DNA of 64,000 nt from Veillonella parvula. GTDB lineage: Bacteria; Bacillota; Negativicutes; Veillonellales; Veillonellaceae. This document shows positions 27,240-35,632 of the stretch, in pieces. Both the position numbers and the translations under genes were made by a program. Location of the stretch: contig NZ_CP138632.1 in assembly GCF_036456085.1 (NCBI RefSeq), positions 682,001-746,000 on the forward strand, read 5' to 3'. Every line of letters starts with the position of its first letter. Position 1 is the stretch's first letter. Under the pieces are notes generated by a model that searched no databases, was not told where the DNA came from, and saw only the letters and a list, made by a program, of their open reading frames with translations.

Positions 27240-28223
27240 CTATTTTTGGCGGACTTTTTCTTGTTCCGCCTTACGATACTCTAAATATTTTCGCTCTTTT
27301 TCGCGATTGATTTCAGACTTCTGAGTATATAGAGAACGAATTTCATCCGTACAATGGGTCAGTACCTTAGTAACATAGAATTTACTACTGCCGGACTTAA
27401 TCGTATACTTTCCAACTTTAAGTTGCACCGCAAAATCGCCATGTTTAGGACATACTCCAATGGCTAGGTACTTATCCCCTTGTAATCGTTCAGGTCTTGT
27501 CGTTTCTAAACGTGTTTGACAGTACGGACAGAAGGACATACGTACTCTTCTATCATGAACAATACGTTTTTTCTCAGAAAAATTTTCATACATAAAAAAG
27601 GTAAGAATAGGAGGATATAGGAAAGGATTACTACTTTCCTTGCGAATTAGATCATAATGCAGAATTCCTTGTGCAATATCTAAAGTCTGACAAATGTGAG
27701 CTGTAAAAACTGCATCATGCAAGGCATTATGAGCAGATAAATGCTCCGTCGATATATTGAGATCCTCCATAGCATGCGCCACAGAATACTGTTGACTTGT
27801 TCCATAGCGTTGATAAGAATAAATCATTTGCGCATCTACCCATTGATCATAAGATAATGCTTTCATCTTATGAAGCATAAGATTTTCTCGAAGGATAAGA
27901 ATATCGTCTGATCCCCAAGAAAGCAGCATATATTCATCACCACACCATTTTTGAAAGTACTGCATAGCCGTCTTGAATGGCACACCATGATTGAGCTCAT
28001 GGGTGGTTATCCCTGTCAACTCGCGCACATGTTTATGCATCCGTGGCAGATATTGAGGTTTGATGAACATCGTAAAATGATCTATAATGTCCATCTTTTC
28101 ATTCAGTTTTACCGCTCCGATTTGAATGATTTCCCCTGTCAACGGCATTTTTGTGCGCTTCATAAAGCTAATGTCATTGCTATAGGGTTGGTTCCATTCT
28201 AAATCAAATACAATATAGTTCAT
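27240..28223 (-). CDS. 3'-5' exonuclease, DEDDh family, with C-terminal zinc-ribbon-like segment
   Basis: Residues 1-200 form a DnaQ-like exonuclease: FDLEWNQP gives the first Asp and Glu, a later Asp is in LLSWGSDDILIL, and HNALHDAVFTAHI supplies the His and last Asp of DEDDh. It resembles the KapD/ERI-1-type exonucleases of Firmicutes. Residues 230-270 carry CPYCQ and a CPKHGD pair that may bind zinc. The C terminus is highly charged (REKERKYLEYRKAEQEKVR). The start follows the waaF stop by 4 bases with no ribosome binding site of its own, so it is coupled to the LPS operon. Substrate (RNA or DNA) unknown. Confidence 0.85.
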   Translation of the reverse strand: MNYIVFDLEWNQPYSNDISFMKRTKMPLTGEIIQIGAVKLNEKMDIIDHFTMFIKPQYLPRMHKHVRELTGITTHELNHGVPFKTAMQYFQKWCGDEYMLLSWGSDDILILRENLMLHKMKALSYDQWVDAQMIYSYQRYGTSQQYSVAHAMEDLNISTEHLSAHNALHDAVFTAHICQTLDIAQGILHYDLIRKESSNPFLYPPILTFFMYENFSEKKRIVHDRRVRMSFCPYCQTRLETTRPERLQGDKYLAIGVCPKHGDFAVQLKVGKYTIKSGSSKFYVTKVLTHCTDEIRSLYTQKSEINREKERKYLEYRKAEQEKVRQK

Positions 28224-28227
28224 ACGT

Positions 28228-29268
28228 TTATTTCGATTCTAAAAGCAATGTTTCCGCTGCTTTAATAACCTGTTCTTCAGAAATTACAGATAAACCTTTA
28301 TAATTTCCTTCTTTAATAATTTTTTTCATGCTTTTACCAATCTCATAAGAATCCATCGTTTCTAAAACGATAGCATGAGCTTGATAAGGTCCATAAAAGA
28401 ATGGATTTGATGGACCATACAGTGCCACAATTGGCACACCTTGACTGATTCCTACATGCATTGGTCCAGAGTCATTAGTAATTAATAGATTACAACGGCT
28501 CATAGCCGCTGCCAAAGGACCTAACTGGAATTTTCCGGTAGCCACAATAGGCTTTGTTTCCATTTGTTCTACTACAGGCTGCACCATTTCAAGGTCCATA
28601 GGTCCGCCAAAGAAAACCGTCTTATAACCTAAACGACCAAAGTAATCTGCTACATGCGCAAATCGTTCAGCTGGCCAACGTTTCTCAGGAACGGCGCTAC
28701 CGATATTAAATCCAATGAGTATATCAGTATCAGTTAATCCATGACTAGAATAAAACTCTCGAGCCTGACGACGCCATTCTTCACAGATTTCAATATGTAA
28801 ACCAGAGTTAGAAGTATCTGTTACACCTAATTGCTCTAGTACATTAATGTACATATCCGCAGCATGACGAGTTTTACGATCTAAGCGCGTATACTTTGTC
28901 ATGAATGGTCTAAAGAGGAAATGGCTCATACCAGTTGTAATAGGTGCATGAATCTTCCATGCTAAATATGAAGTACGCTCATTAGGATGCAAATTAATGA
29001 CAATGTCAGGTTTTCCCTTAGCATTGATTTCACGAGCCACTTCATTGAGACCTGAGATGCTATTATGGCGCCCTTTTTTATCTACAACAATAAGTTCATC
29101 AATATTTGGATTATATTCCATTACTTGTTGTAATTTTTCATCTATTACATACGTAATATGACTATGAGGAGCCGCTTTGCGAAGCACTTCTAAAAACGGA
29201 GTCGTTAATATAACATCGCCTAAATGCATTAAAAAGGTTACCACAATGCGCTTATAATCTAGTTCCAT
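28228..29268 (-). CDS. waaF: Glycosyltransferase family 9, heptosyltransferase II type
   Basis: Transfers heptose from ADP-heptose to the LPS inner core on the cytoplasmic face of the inner membrane. The 346 residues have the GT9 marks: VVTFLMHLGDVILTTPFLEVLR at the start and NDSGPMHVGISQGVPIVALYGPS near the C terminus, with nucleotide-binding IGFNIGSAVPEKRWP between. The start overlaps the upstream GT9 gene by one base (TAATG). As the second of two adjacent heptosyltransferases with the full heptose pathway it is most likely WaaF; the order of the two could be swapped. Confidence 0.85.
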   Translation of the reverse strand: MELDYKRIVVTFLMHLGDVILTTPFLEVLRKAAPHSHITYVIDEKLQQVMEYNPNIDELIVVDKKGRHNSISGLNEVAREINAKGKPDIVINLHPNERTSYLAWKIHAPITTGMSHFLFRPFMTKYTRLDRKTRHAADMYINVLEQLGVTDTSNSGLHIEICEEWRRQAREFYSSHGLTDTDILIGFNIGSAVPEKRWPAERFAHVADYFGRLGYKTVFFGGPMDLEMVQPVVEQMETKPIVATGKFQLGPLAAAMSRCNLLITNDSGPMHVGISQGVPIVALYGPSNPFFYGPYQAHAIVLETMDSYEIGKSMKKIIKEGNYKGLSVISEEQVIKAAETLLLESK

Positions 29269-30287
29269 TATAGTTCCTTTCCAAGTACTTGTTCATACAC
29301 TGACCATACCGCGTCTACAGGAATTTGTGCCATACAATCTGGATCATCTACTAGTGGTTGCTCAGGTGTAGCCTTAGAAGTAGGTGAAATAATGAGATGT
29401 ACATGACTACCACCATAAGGACCTGTACGCTTAGGTGATGTTGTACCAAACATGGCAATCAAAGGACGCTTCAAAGCATTTGCAATATGCAATGGTCCCG
29501 TATCGGCACTAATAAAAATCTGACAATGACGAATCAACTCAATGAGTTCAGGCATGGTTGTAGATCCCACTAAATTGATGAGATTCTTATGTTTTACATA
29601 ATTTTCTATGAAAGCACCTTTATCTACATCATCAGGAGCACCGGCAATAACAACCTTCTTACCAGATTCACATAAACGAATACAAAGTTCTCCAAAATTT
29701 AGAAGTGGCCACTCCTTAACAATCCATCGTGCCCCTGGTACAACTACAATATATTCATCATCTACACCATGGCATTTCAACTTTTGTTTTATGGATTTCT
29801 CAGCCTCAACGTAAGCTGGCATAGGAAATTCAATCTCCTCTACCTCACCACCAAGTACACGTACAGTATCAAGATACCGTTCGATAACATGGTCGTATTT
29901 ATGCTCACCTACTAATGCTTTATTAACAAGATTACTGCCCTCACGAAGCTCCCAGTAGCCATATTTTTCAGGGGCACCAGATAATAAAGAAACAATAGCA
30001 CTTTTCGCGATGCATTGAAGGTCTAAGGTCATATCAAAATGACGACTATGTAGCTCCTTGCGCAATTGATATAAATACGTAGGCTTCTTTAGTTGTTTTT
30101 TGTCAATGATAATCACGTCATCAACCCATGGTGTACCAGGTAAGAGGCTAGCGAATTGCTCATGAATAGCCCATGTAATACGCGCATTAGGCCAATTCTT
30201 GCGCACAGCGTACAAGGTAGGCAATGCGTGAATTACATCACCTAAGGAACTCATCTTGATGATGAGTATATTCTTGTAATCTTTCAT
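29268..30287 (-). CDS. waaC: Glycosyltransferase family 9, heptosyltransferase I type
   Basis: A 339-residue GT9 enzyme expected to add the first heptose to Kdo2-lipid A. Landmarks: ILIIKMSSLGDVIHALPTLYAVR at the N terminus, close to E. coli WaaC, then VVPGARWIVKEWPLLNFGEL and ADTGPLHIANALKRPLIAMFGTTSPKR. The ATG at 30285-30287 has GGGAGGC 5-6 bases upstream and is preferred over an ATG 33 bases earlier. It precedes waaF with a one-base overlap. The neighbouring gmhA, hldE, hldD and gmhB genes supply its ADP-heptose donor. Confidence 0.87.
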   Translation of the reverse strand: MKDYKNILIIKMSSLGDVIHALPTLYAVRKNWPNARITWAIHEQFASLLPGTPWVDDVIIIDKKQLKKPTYLYQLRKELHSRHFDMTLDLQCIAKSAIVSLLSGAPEKYGYWELREGSNLVNKALVGEHKYDHVIERYLDTVRVLGGEVEEIEFPMPAYVEAEKSIKQKLKCHGVDDEYIVVVPGARWIVKEWPLLNFGELCIRLCESGKKVVIAGAPDDVDKGAFIENYVKHKNLINLVGSTTMPELIELIRHCQIFISADTGPLHIANALKRPLIAMFGTTSPKRTGPYGGSHVHLIISPTSKATPEQPLVDDPDCMAQIPVDAVWSVYEQVLGKEL

Positions 30288-30357
30288 AAAGCCTCCCCAA
30301 ATACAACACAACAAACCCAAATATATTCTTCCGAAATAAACTAAATGGAATAAATGA

Positions 30358-30852
30358 TTAAATTATTGTTTTAATGAAATCCAATAGATTAGAGCCTTTA
30401 AATAGGTACCCCTTAATGCCAGCAGCCTCAGCTGCATCAACATCACGCTGACTATCACCGATAAGAAAACTATCTGATATATTTACATCATAATCCTTAA
30501 TAGCTTGCTTAATCATGCCAGGTTTAGGCTTTCTACATTCACATTCTACTGCATAGAGAGGAACAATACCTTCTTTATGATGTGGGCAATAATAGAAATG
30601 TAAAATCGGTGCTCCACTGCGATCTAGTTCATGAGCCATATAGTCATGTAAAATCTGAACATCAGATTCTTTATAATAACCACGAGCTACACCACTCTGA
30701 TTTGTCACGACAATGAGATCATAGCCCTTACTATGAGCATAAGCAAGGGCCTCTTTTGCACCATCTACCCACTCTAAATCGCTGATTTTGTATAGATAAC
30801 TAACATCCTTATTAATAACACCATCGCGATCTAAAAATAATACCTTGCGCAT
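30358..30852 (-). CDS. gmhB: D-glycero-beta-D-manno-heptose 1,7-bisphosphate 7-phosphatase
   Basis: A HAD-family phosphatase of 164 residues removing the 7-phosphate in ADP-heptose synthesis. HAD motif I FLDRDGVIN, motif II VVTNQSG, Lys in CRKPKPGMI and motif IV IGDSQRDVDAAEAAG are all present. The Cys/His set CPHHKE ... CECRK is the zinc loop typical of GmhB and not of other HAD enzymes. Its start overlaps the hldD stop by one base (TAATG). A 70-base gap with its own ribosome binding site follows before waaC. Confidence 0.94.
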   Translation of the reverse strand: MRKVLFLDRDGVINKDVSYLYKISDLEWVDGAKEALAYAHSKGYDLIVVTNQSGVARGYYKESDVQILHDYMAHELDRSGAPILHFYYCPHHKEGIVPLYAVECECRKPKPGMIKQAIKDYDVNISDSFLIGDSQRDVDAAEAAGIKGYLFKGSNLLDFIKTII

Positions 30853-31817
30853 TAGCGTAAATATCCTTCGTTATTATCTAATAGTTCACAATATTCTTTA
30901 ACGGCATCTTCCATTTTATGGAACCCTTTGTCATAGCCAGCGGCTAACAATTTAGTAGTATCAGCCTCTGTAAAGCTTTGGTATTTACCCTTTAACACCT
31001 CTGGGAATGGCACATATTCAATTTTGCCTTGACCATTGTAGTCGATAACAGCTTGCATGAATTGGTTAAAGCTATGAGCATTACCTGTACCACAGTTAAA
31101 AGTACCAGAGATTTCAGGATGCTCCCAGAAATAGAAGTTTACATTAACTACGTCTTTTACATAAATAAAGTCACGTGTTTGACCACCATCTTCGTAGCCA
31201 TCTGTACCTTCAAAGAGATTAATAATACCTGTTTCTTTATTTTTGTAGAACATTTGACGTACTAAAGAAGCCATTTTATCTTTATGAGCTTCGTTAGGAC
31301 CGTATACGTTAAAGTAACGTAAACCTACAACTTGAGCTGTATATTCACCTTCATATTTACGTACATAACGGTCGAATAACAATTTAGAATACGCATATGG
31401 GTTAAGTGCTTCTTCAGCTTCGGGCTTTTCTACGAAACCATTTGTACCATTACCATATGTGGATGCAGAGGATGCATAGATGAATGGAATACGGCGGTCT
31501 TGGCAATAATGGAATAGATTTTTAGAACCTTCATAGTTGTTCTTCATCATATATTTGCCATTATATTCCATCGTATCTGCACAAGCGCCTTCGTGGAATA
31601 CGACTTCAATCGGGCCTACATCAAATGTACCATCAGCAATAGCACAATCAAAATCATCACAATCGATGTAATCTAGAAATTCTAAATTTTGAATATTGCG
31701 AATCTTACGACCATCTGTAAGATCATCAACGATGAGAATATCTGTACGACCACGATCATTCAGTGCTTTCACAATATTACTGCCAATAAAACCAGCACCA
31801 CCTGTTACGATAATCAT
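30852..31817 (-). CDS. hldD: ADP-L-glycero-D-manno-heptose 6-epimerase
   Basis: Epimerises ADP-D,D-heptose to the L,D form used in the LPS core. The 321-residue short-chain dehydrogenase has the NADP-binding VTGGAGFIGSNIVKAL, and the catalytic YAYSKLLFDRYVR (Tyr-x3-Lys) after SSASTYGNG. Further family marks are LRYFNVYGPNE and DGGQTRDFIYVKDVV. The presence of FHEGACADTMEYNGKYMM is diagnostic for HldD. It overlaps hldE by 4 bases (ATGA) and gmhB by one. Confidence 0.96.
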   Translation of the reverse strand: MIIVTGGAGFIGSNIVKALNDRGRTDILIVDDLTDGRKIRNIQNLEFLDYIDCDDFDCAIADGTFDVGPIEVVFHEGACADTMEYNGKYMMKNNYEGSKNLFHYCQDRRIPFIYASSASTYGNGTNGFVEKPEAEEALNPYAYSKLLFDRYVRKYEGEYTAQVVGLRYFNVYGPNEAHKDKMASLVRQMFYKNKETGIINLFEGTDGYEDGGQTRDFIYVKDVVNVNFYFWEHPEISGTFNCGTGNAHSFNQFMQAVIDYNGQGKIEYVPFPEVLKGKYQSFTEADTTKLLAAGYDKGFHKMEDAVKEYCELLDNNEGYLR

Positions 31818-33292
31818 AATTCGCCCTCCTTAGCCATAGTGGCTATTTTCCCTACAATATCTGATGTAGAGTAACCTTCTTTAAACGAAAGAACCTCTAC
31901 ATTGTCAACGGACTCCCGTCCTATAATATCTTCTATTTTGTAATCTCCGCCCTTAACAAGAATATTGGGACGTAAGTACGCTAGTAATTCAGCCGGCGTA
32001 TTTTCTTCGAATAACACAACCCCATCGATGCATCGCAGCGCACTCAACAAGGCCGCTCTATCCTCTTCACTTACGATGGGCCGTGTTTTCCCTTTTAAGC
32101 GTCGAACAGATGAATCAGAATTTAATCCAATGATTAAATGATCCCCCAGTTGTGCAGCTTCTTGTAAATACGTGATATGTCCACGATGAAGAATGTCAAA
32201 ACAACCATTTGTGAACACTACTGTCTCACCTTTGCTTTGCCATTGTGAAACGAGTTCTTTCATTTCTTCCTTTGTATATAATGGTTTAGATTGAATACTA
32301 TGTTTATAGAAATGCCATAAGTCTAATAGCTCAGAACGATGTATTGGATACGTACCAACCTTAGATACTACAATACCCGCTGCACCATTGGCGATATGCA
32401 AGGCTAAACGCATCGACAAACCACTTGCAAGACAGGTCATCATCATGGATACAACGGTATCTCCTGCACCACTCACATCAAATACTTCTTGTTGAGTAGC
32501 AGGATTATGCCATGTACGACCATCCTTTGCAATAACCGTAATCCCTTTTGCAGAGCGCGTAGCTACAATATAATCTAAATCTACAGTAGCGAGTACAGAC
32601 TTAGCAGCCTCTACGATAGTAGCATCATCATTTTCTAATTTACGGCCTACACATTCACCGAGTTCTTTCACATTCGGTGTAATACATGTAGCACCATTGT
32701 ATTTAGACCAGTCTGCCCCCTTAGGATCTACAATGGTTTGCACACCATATTCCTTGGCCAAACTAAAGATTGTCTTCAAAAAGGTAGGCGTACAAACGCC
32801 TTTACCATAATCGGATACGACAATACCATCAATACCAACTTTACATAGATTTTCAAGCCAACTAGATAGTTGTTGCTCTTCTTGGTACGTTAGATCTGTA
32901 ATCGTTTCAAAATCAAGACGCATCATCTGTTGACGATCACCTAAGATGCGCATCTTAGTAATAGTAGAGCGGTCATCACTAGTGATTAAACCAGTCGTAT
33001 CGATTTTATCAGTATCAAGTAAATGTTGTAATAAACGGCCATGGTCATCATTACCTGCTAATGCACCAAGATACACCTTACAGTCTAAATTAGACAAATT
33101 AGATGCAACATTACCAGCTCCACCAAGGACCTCTTTCATATTGGACACGCGGTTTACAGGAACCGGTGCTTCTGGAGAAATACGACTTACATCACCAAAA
33201 ACATAACGATCTACCATTACATCACCTACAACGGCAATCTTTAAGTTCGGTAGTTGTTTTGTTAAAAATTGATTAATGGTAGTATTTATCAT
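31814..33292 (-). CDS. hldE: Bifunctional heptose 7-phosphate kinase / heptose 1-phosphate adenylyltransferase
   Basis: A two-domain enzyme of the ADP-heptose pathway. Residues 1-320 are the PfkB-type kinase (VVGDVMVDRYVFGDVSRISPEAPVP, GGAGNVASNL, and catalytic DVSGAGDTVVS). Residues about 345-492 are the cytidylyltransferase-like adenylyltransferase (VFTNGCFDILHRGHITYL, GLNSDSSVRRLKG, VKGGDY). Fused HldE is the Gram-negative arrangement. The ATG at 33290-33292 has GGTGG just upstream and is preferred over one 30 bases earlier. Its stop overlaps hldD. Confidence 0.95.
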   Translation of the reverse strand: MINTTINQFLTKQLPNLKIAVVGDVMVDRYVFGDVSRISPEAPVPVNRVSNMKEVLGGAGNVASNLSNLDCKVYLGALAGNDDHGRLLQHLLDTDKIDTTGLITSDDRSTITKMRILGDRQQMMRLDFETITDLTYQEEQQLSSWLENLCKVGIDGIVVSDYGKGVCTPTFLKTIFSLAKEYGVQTIVDPKGADWSKYNGATCITPNVKELGECVGRKLENDDATIVEAAKSVLATVDLDYIVATRSAKGITVIAKDGRTWHNPATQQEVFDVSGAGDTVVSMMMTCLASGLSMRLALHIANGAAGIVVSKVGTYPIHRSELLDLWHFYKHSIQSKPLYTKEEMKELVSQWQSKGETVVFTNGCFDILHRGHITYLQEAAQLGDHLIIGLNSDSSVRRLKGKTRPIVSEEDRAALLSALRCIDGVVLFEENTPAELLAYLRPNILVKGGDYKIEDIIGRESVDNVEVLSFKEGYSTSDIVGKIATMAKEGEL

Positions 33293-33386
33293 AATCCACC
33301 TATTCCTTACCCAAATATACATGTCTTCTTATTTATAAAAAACCTTTGTTTGAAATAGTATGTACCTATATCTAATAACCTAGTGG

Positions 33387-33956
33387 TTAGTAATCTTCTT
33401 CAATGATTTCACACATAATGTGGCCAGCTAAGATATGCATTTCTTGAATGCGTGCCGTCACATTACTGGGAATCGCCAATGTAATATCACATAGTTCAGC
33501 TAATTTGCCACCACCTTCACCGGTGAAAGCAATGGTATGCATACCAATAGAGCGAGCCATTTCAGCCGCTTTCACAACATTCTTGGAATTCCCAGAGGTG
33601 GAAATACCGATAAGAACATCACCTGTACGGCCTAAGCCCTCCACTTGACGAGCAAAAACAGCATCAAAATCATAATCATTGGCAATAGCTGTTAAAGCGG
33701 ATGTATCTGTCGTTAATGCAACAGCCGCAAAAGAACGGCGTTCTTTTTTGAAACGACCGATTAATTCTGCCGCTAAATGTTGAGAGTCCGCAGCAGAACC
33801 ACCATTACCACAGAATAAAATTTTATTACCATTATCGATCGCTGTCTTACAGCGATATCCGATTTCTTGAATGGTATCCATATGTTCCATCGTCTTACCA
33901 AACACTTCGAGATGCTCAGTAAAACGATCAGCAATGATTGGATTTAAATCAGTCAT
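33387..33956 (-). CDS. gmhA: Phosphoheptose isomerase
   Basis: Converts sedoheptulose 7-phosphate to D-glycero-D-manno-heptose 7-phosphate, the first step to ADP-heptose. The 189-residue SIS-domain protein shows [22 protein letters not shown] (substrate-binding Ser/Asp/His), [27 protein letters not shown] and the C-terminal [16 protein letters not shown], all GmhA signatures. The start overlaps the stop of the dipeptidase gene by one base. It is the first heptose gene of the operon. Confidence 0.96.
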   Translation of the reverse strand: MTDLNPIIADRFTEHLEVFGKTMEHMDTIQEIGYRCKTAIDNGNKILFCGNGGSAADSQHLAAELIGRFKKERRSFAAVALTTDTSALTAIANDYDFDAVFARQVEGLGRTGDVLIGISTSGNSKNVVKAAEMARSIGMHTIAFTGEGGGKLAELCDITLAIPSNVTARIQEMHILAGHIMCEIIEEDY

Positions 33957-34882
33957 TATAAAATCTCCTTTAGTAGTCTATCTGCATTTTTCCAGAACAA
34001 CTTTTCACACTGTTCCACAGATAAGCCTGCCTCTATAAATGCATCATAAAGACGACTTATTTGGGACATATCTGCAATCTCTGTATCTGGTGGAATCCCA
34101 TCAAAATCAGTTCCCAACGCCACTACCTCTTCACCGCCCTTGTCGATGAGATATAGACCGTGCTTTACAATATCTTCAATGCGACTAATTGGCGATGTAC
34201 CGAGAAAATTCTGTGCAAAATTAAGTCCTATAATACCGCCCTTATTAGCGATAAGTCTAATAAGATTATCCGGCAAATTTCGCGTATGAGCCCTAACTTC
34301 CCGTGCATTTGAATGGGAAGCTATAAAAGGAACATCTAGAATATCTCCTAGTTGCTCTGTACCAGCATCATTGAGATGTGAGCAGTCAACGATCATCCCT
34401 AAATCTTGCATAGCCTCAACGAATTCAACACCTTTAGATGTTAATTGTTTATGCTGCTCACCACAATGTGGCTCGCCAAGACCATTCGGATAATTCCACG
34501 TTAGTGTTATAAGTCTAACCCCATCTTGGTAAGCTTGGTTAAGTTTATTCAAATCGCCACGTAGTACGCCACCTTCTTCAATAGACATGAGCGCCCCAAT
34601 CTTACCAGACTTGTATACAGACTCTATATCTTGATAAGAGAGCACATGCTGTATGTGCTCTCCATAGTGATGAATTTGTGATACACACAAATTACGCATC
34701 TCTTCATAGCGACCATAAGGATCATTCGTTTCACCAATATTAATAAAGAGCGCAAAGTCTTGTATCTTGCTATGAGCCTTTTGTAATTTTTCTATATCTA
34801 TTTTCCAAGTATTACGATATAAATCACCACTATCAGGATGATCTAGCAGTTGCATCATCGTATCGCAATGTAAATCTATCAT
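33956..34882 (-). CDS. Membrane dipeptidase (peptidase family M19)
   Basis: A 308-residue renal-dipeptidase-type zinc enzyme, probably cleaving dipeptides, including D-amino-acid containing ones. The metal ligands are visible in MIDLHCDTM (His-x-Asp), [11 protein letters not shown] (Glu), VDCSHLND (His) and [12 protein letters not shown] (His), and the C-terminal GTDFDGIPP completes the family pattern. No signal peptide is present, so it is probably cytoplasmic. It overlaps gmhA by one base and follows nrdR by 60 bases, tying a peptide-turnover gene to the LPS operon. A peptidoglycan-recycling role is speculation. Confidence 0.92.
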   Translation of the reverse strand: MIDLHCDTMMQLLDHPDSGDLYRNTWKIDIEKLQKAHSKIQDFALFINIGETNDPYGRYEEMRNLCVSQIHHYGEHIQHVLSYQDIESVYKSGKIGALMSIEEGGVLRGDLNKLNQAYQDGVRLITLTWNYPNGLGEPHCGEQHKQLTSKGVEFVEAMQDLGMIVDCSHLNDAGTEQLGDILDVPFIASHSNAREVRAHTRNLPDNLIRLIANKGGIIGLNFAQNFLGTSPISRIEDIVKHGLYLIDKGGEEVVALGTDFDGIPPDTEIADMSQISRLYDAFIEAGLSVEQCEKLFWKNADRLLKEIL

Positions 34883-34942
34883 AAAGCCTCACGCATCGCT
34901 AATTTCAAAACCATGTATAACCAATCAGTAATACAAAATCCA

Positions 34943-35434
34943 TTATTCTTCTACGACAGGTTTGCGTTTCGGCTTTTTAGCATCTAACTTCTTCAGAGCC
35001 TTTAACTCTTCCATAAAGCTATCAATATTATCAAACTTACGATATACACTGGCAAAACGAACATATGCAACTTGATCTATGTCTTTCAGTTGTTGTAACA
35101 CGAGCTCACCAATGCGATCAGTTGTAACCTCTTGGTTAATTTCATTCCGAATATCGCGCTCTACATCATTAACTACTTGCTCCATCACGGACATAGGAAC
35201 TGTACGCTTGTCACAAGAGCGCAATAGACCATTCAATAATTTACCACGGTCAAATAATTCACGTCGTCCATTTTTCTTCAATACCATGAGTGGTACTTCT
35301 TCTATAATTTCATAGGTAGTAAAGCGACGGCCACAATTAATACATTCACGGCGACGGCGAATACTATTTCCTTCATCAGTCGTTCTAGAGTCTGTTACCT
35401 TCGTGTCTGTGTGTTGGCAATAAGGACATCTCAT
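34943..35434 (-). CDS. nrdR: Transcriptional repressor NrdR
   Basis: Regulates ribonucleotide reductase genes in response to dATP/ATP. The 163-residue protein has an N-terminal zinc ribbon (MRCPYCQHTDTKV ... CINCGRRF) and an ATP-cone (VLKKNGRRELFDRGKLLNGLLRSC to VYRKFD). Length and the RRRRECINCGRRFTTYE signature are canonical. The C-terminal KKPKRKP tail is basic. The ATG has a GGAG-containing site (AAAGGAGTAG) upstream. It appears to lead the operon that runs into the dipeptidase and heptose genes. Confidence 0.97.
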   Translation of the reverse strand: MRCPYCQHTDTKVTDSRTTDEGNSIRRRRECINCGRRFTTYEIIEEVPLMVLKKNGRRELFDRGKLLNGLLRSCDKRTVPMSVMEQVVNDVERDIRNEINQEVTTDRIGELVLQQLKDIDQVAYVRFASVYRKFDNIDSFMEELKALKKLDAKKPKRKPVVEE

Positions 35435-35530
35435 CTGTTACTACTCCTTTTCTACTAATCATTCTGAAATAACGTATAATACGCCCATTTTCTCTACTAT
35501 ATATAGTACCATGAAACCCTTGAAAATACA

Positions 35531-35562
35531 AAGAATCCCTAGGATTTCCTAGGGATTCTTCC
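35531..35562 (-). terminator. Terminator of pyc
   Basis: AAGAATCCCTAGG (35531-35543) pairs perfectly with CCTAGGGATTCTT (35548-35560) around a 4-base loop. The minus-strand tail TTTGTATTTT is a weak T tract. It lies 70 bases after the pyc stop and upstream of nrdR. Confidence 0.75.
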
Positions 35563-35632
35563 ATTATTCTTCAATTTTTCATTTTATGAAATATTTGAGA
35601 AATAATATTTTTAATTTTAAATGATTGTTAGC

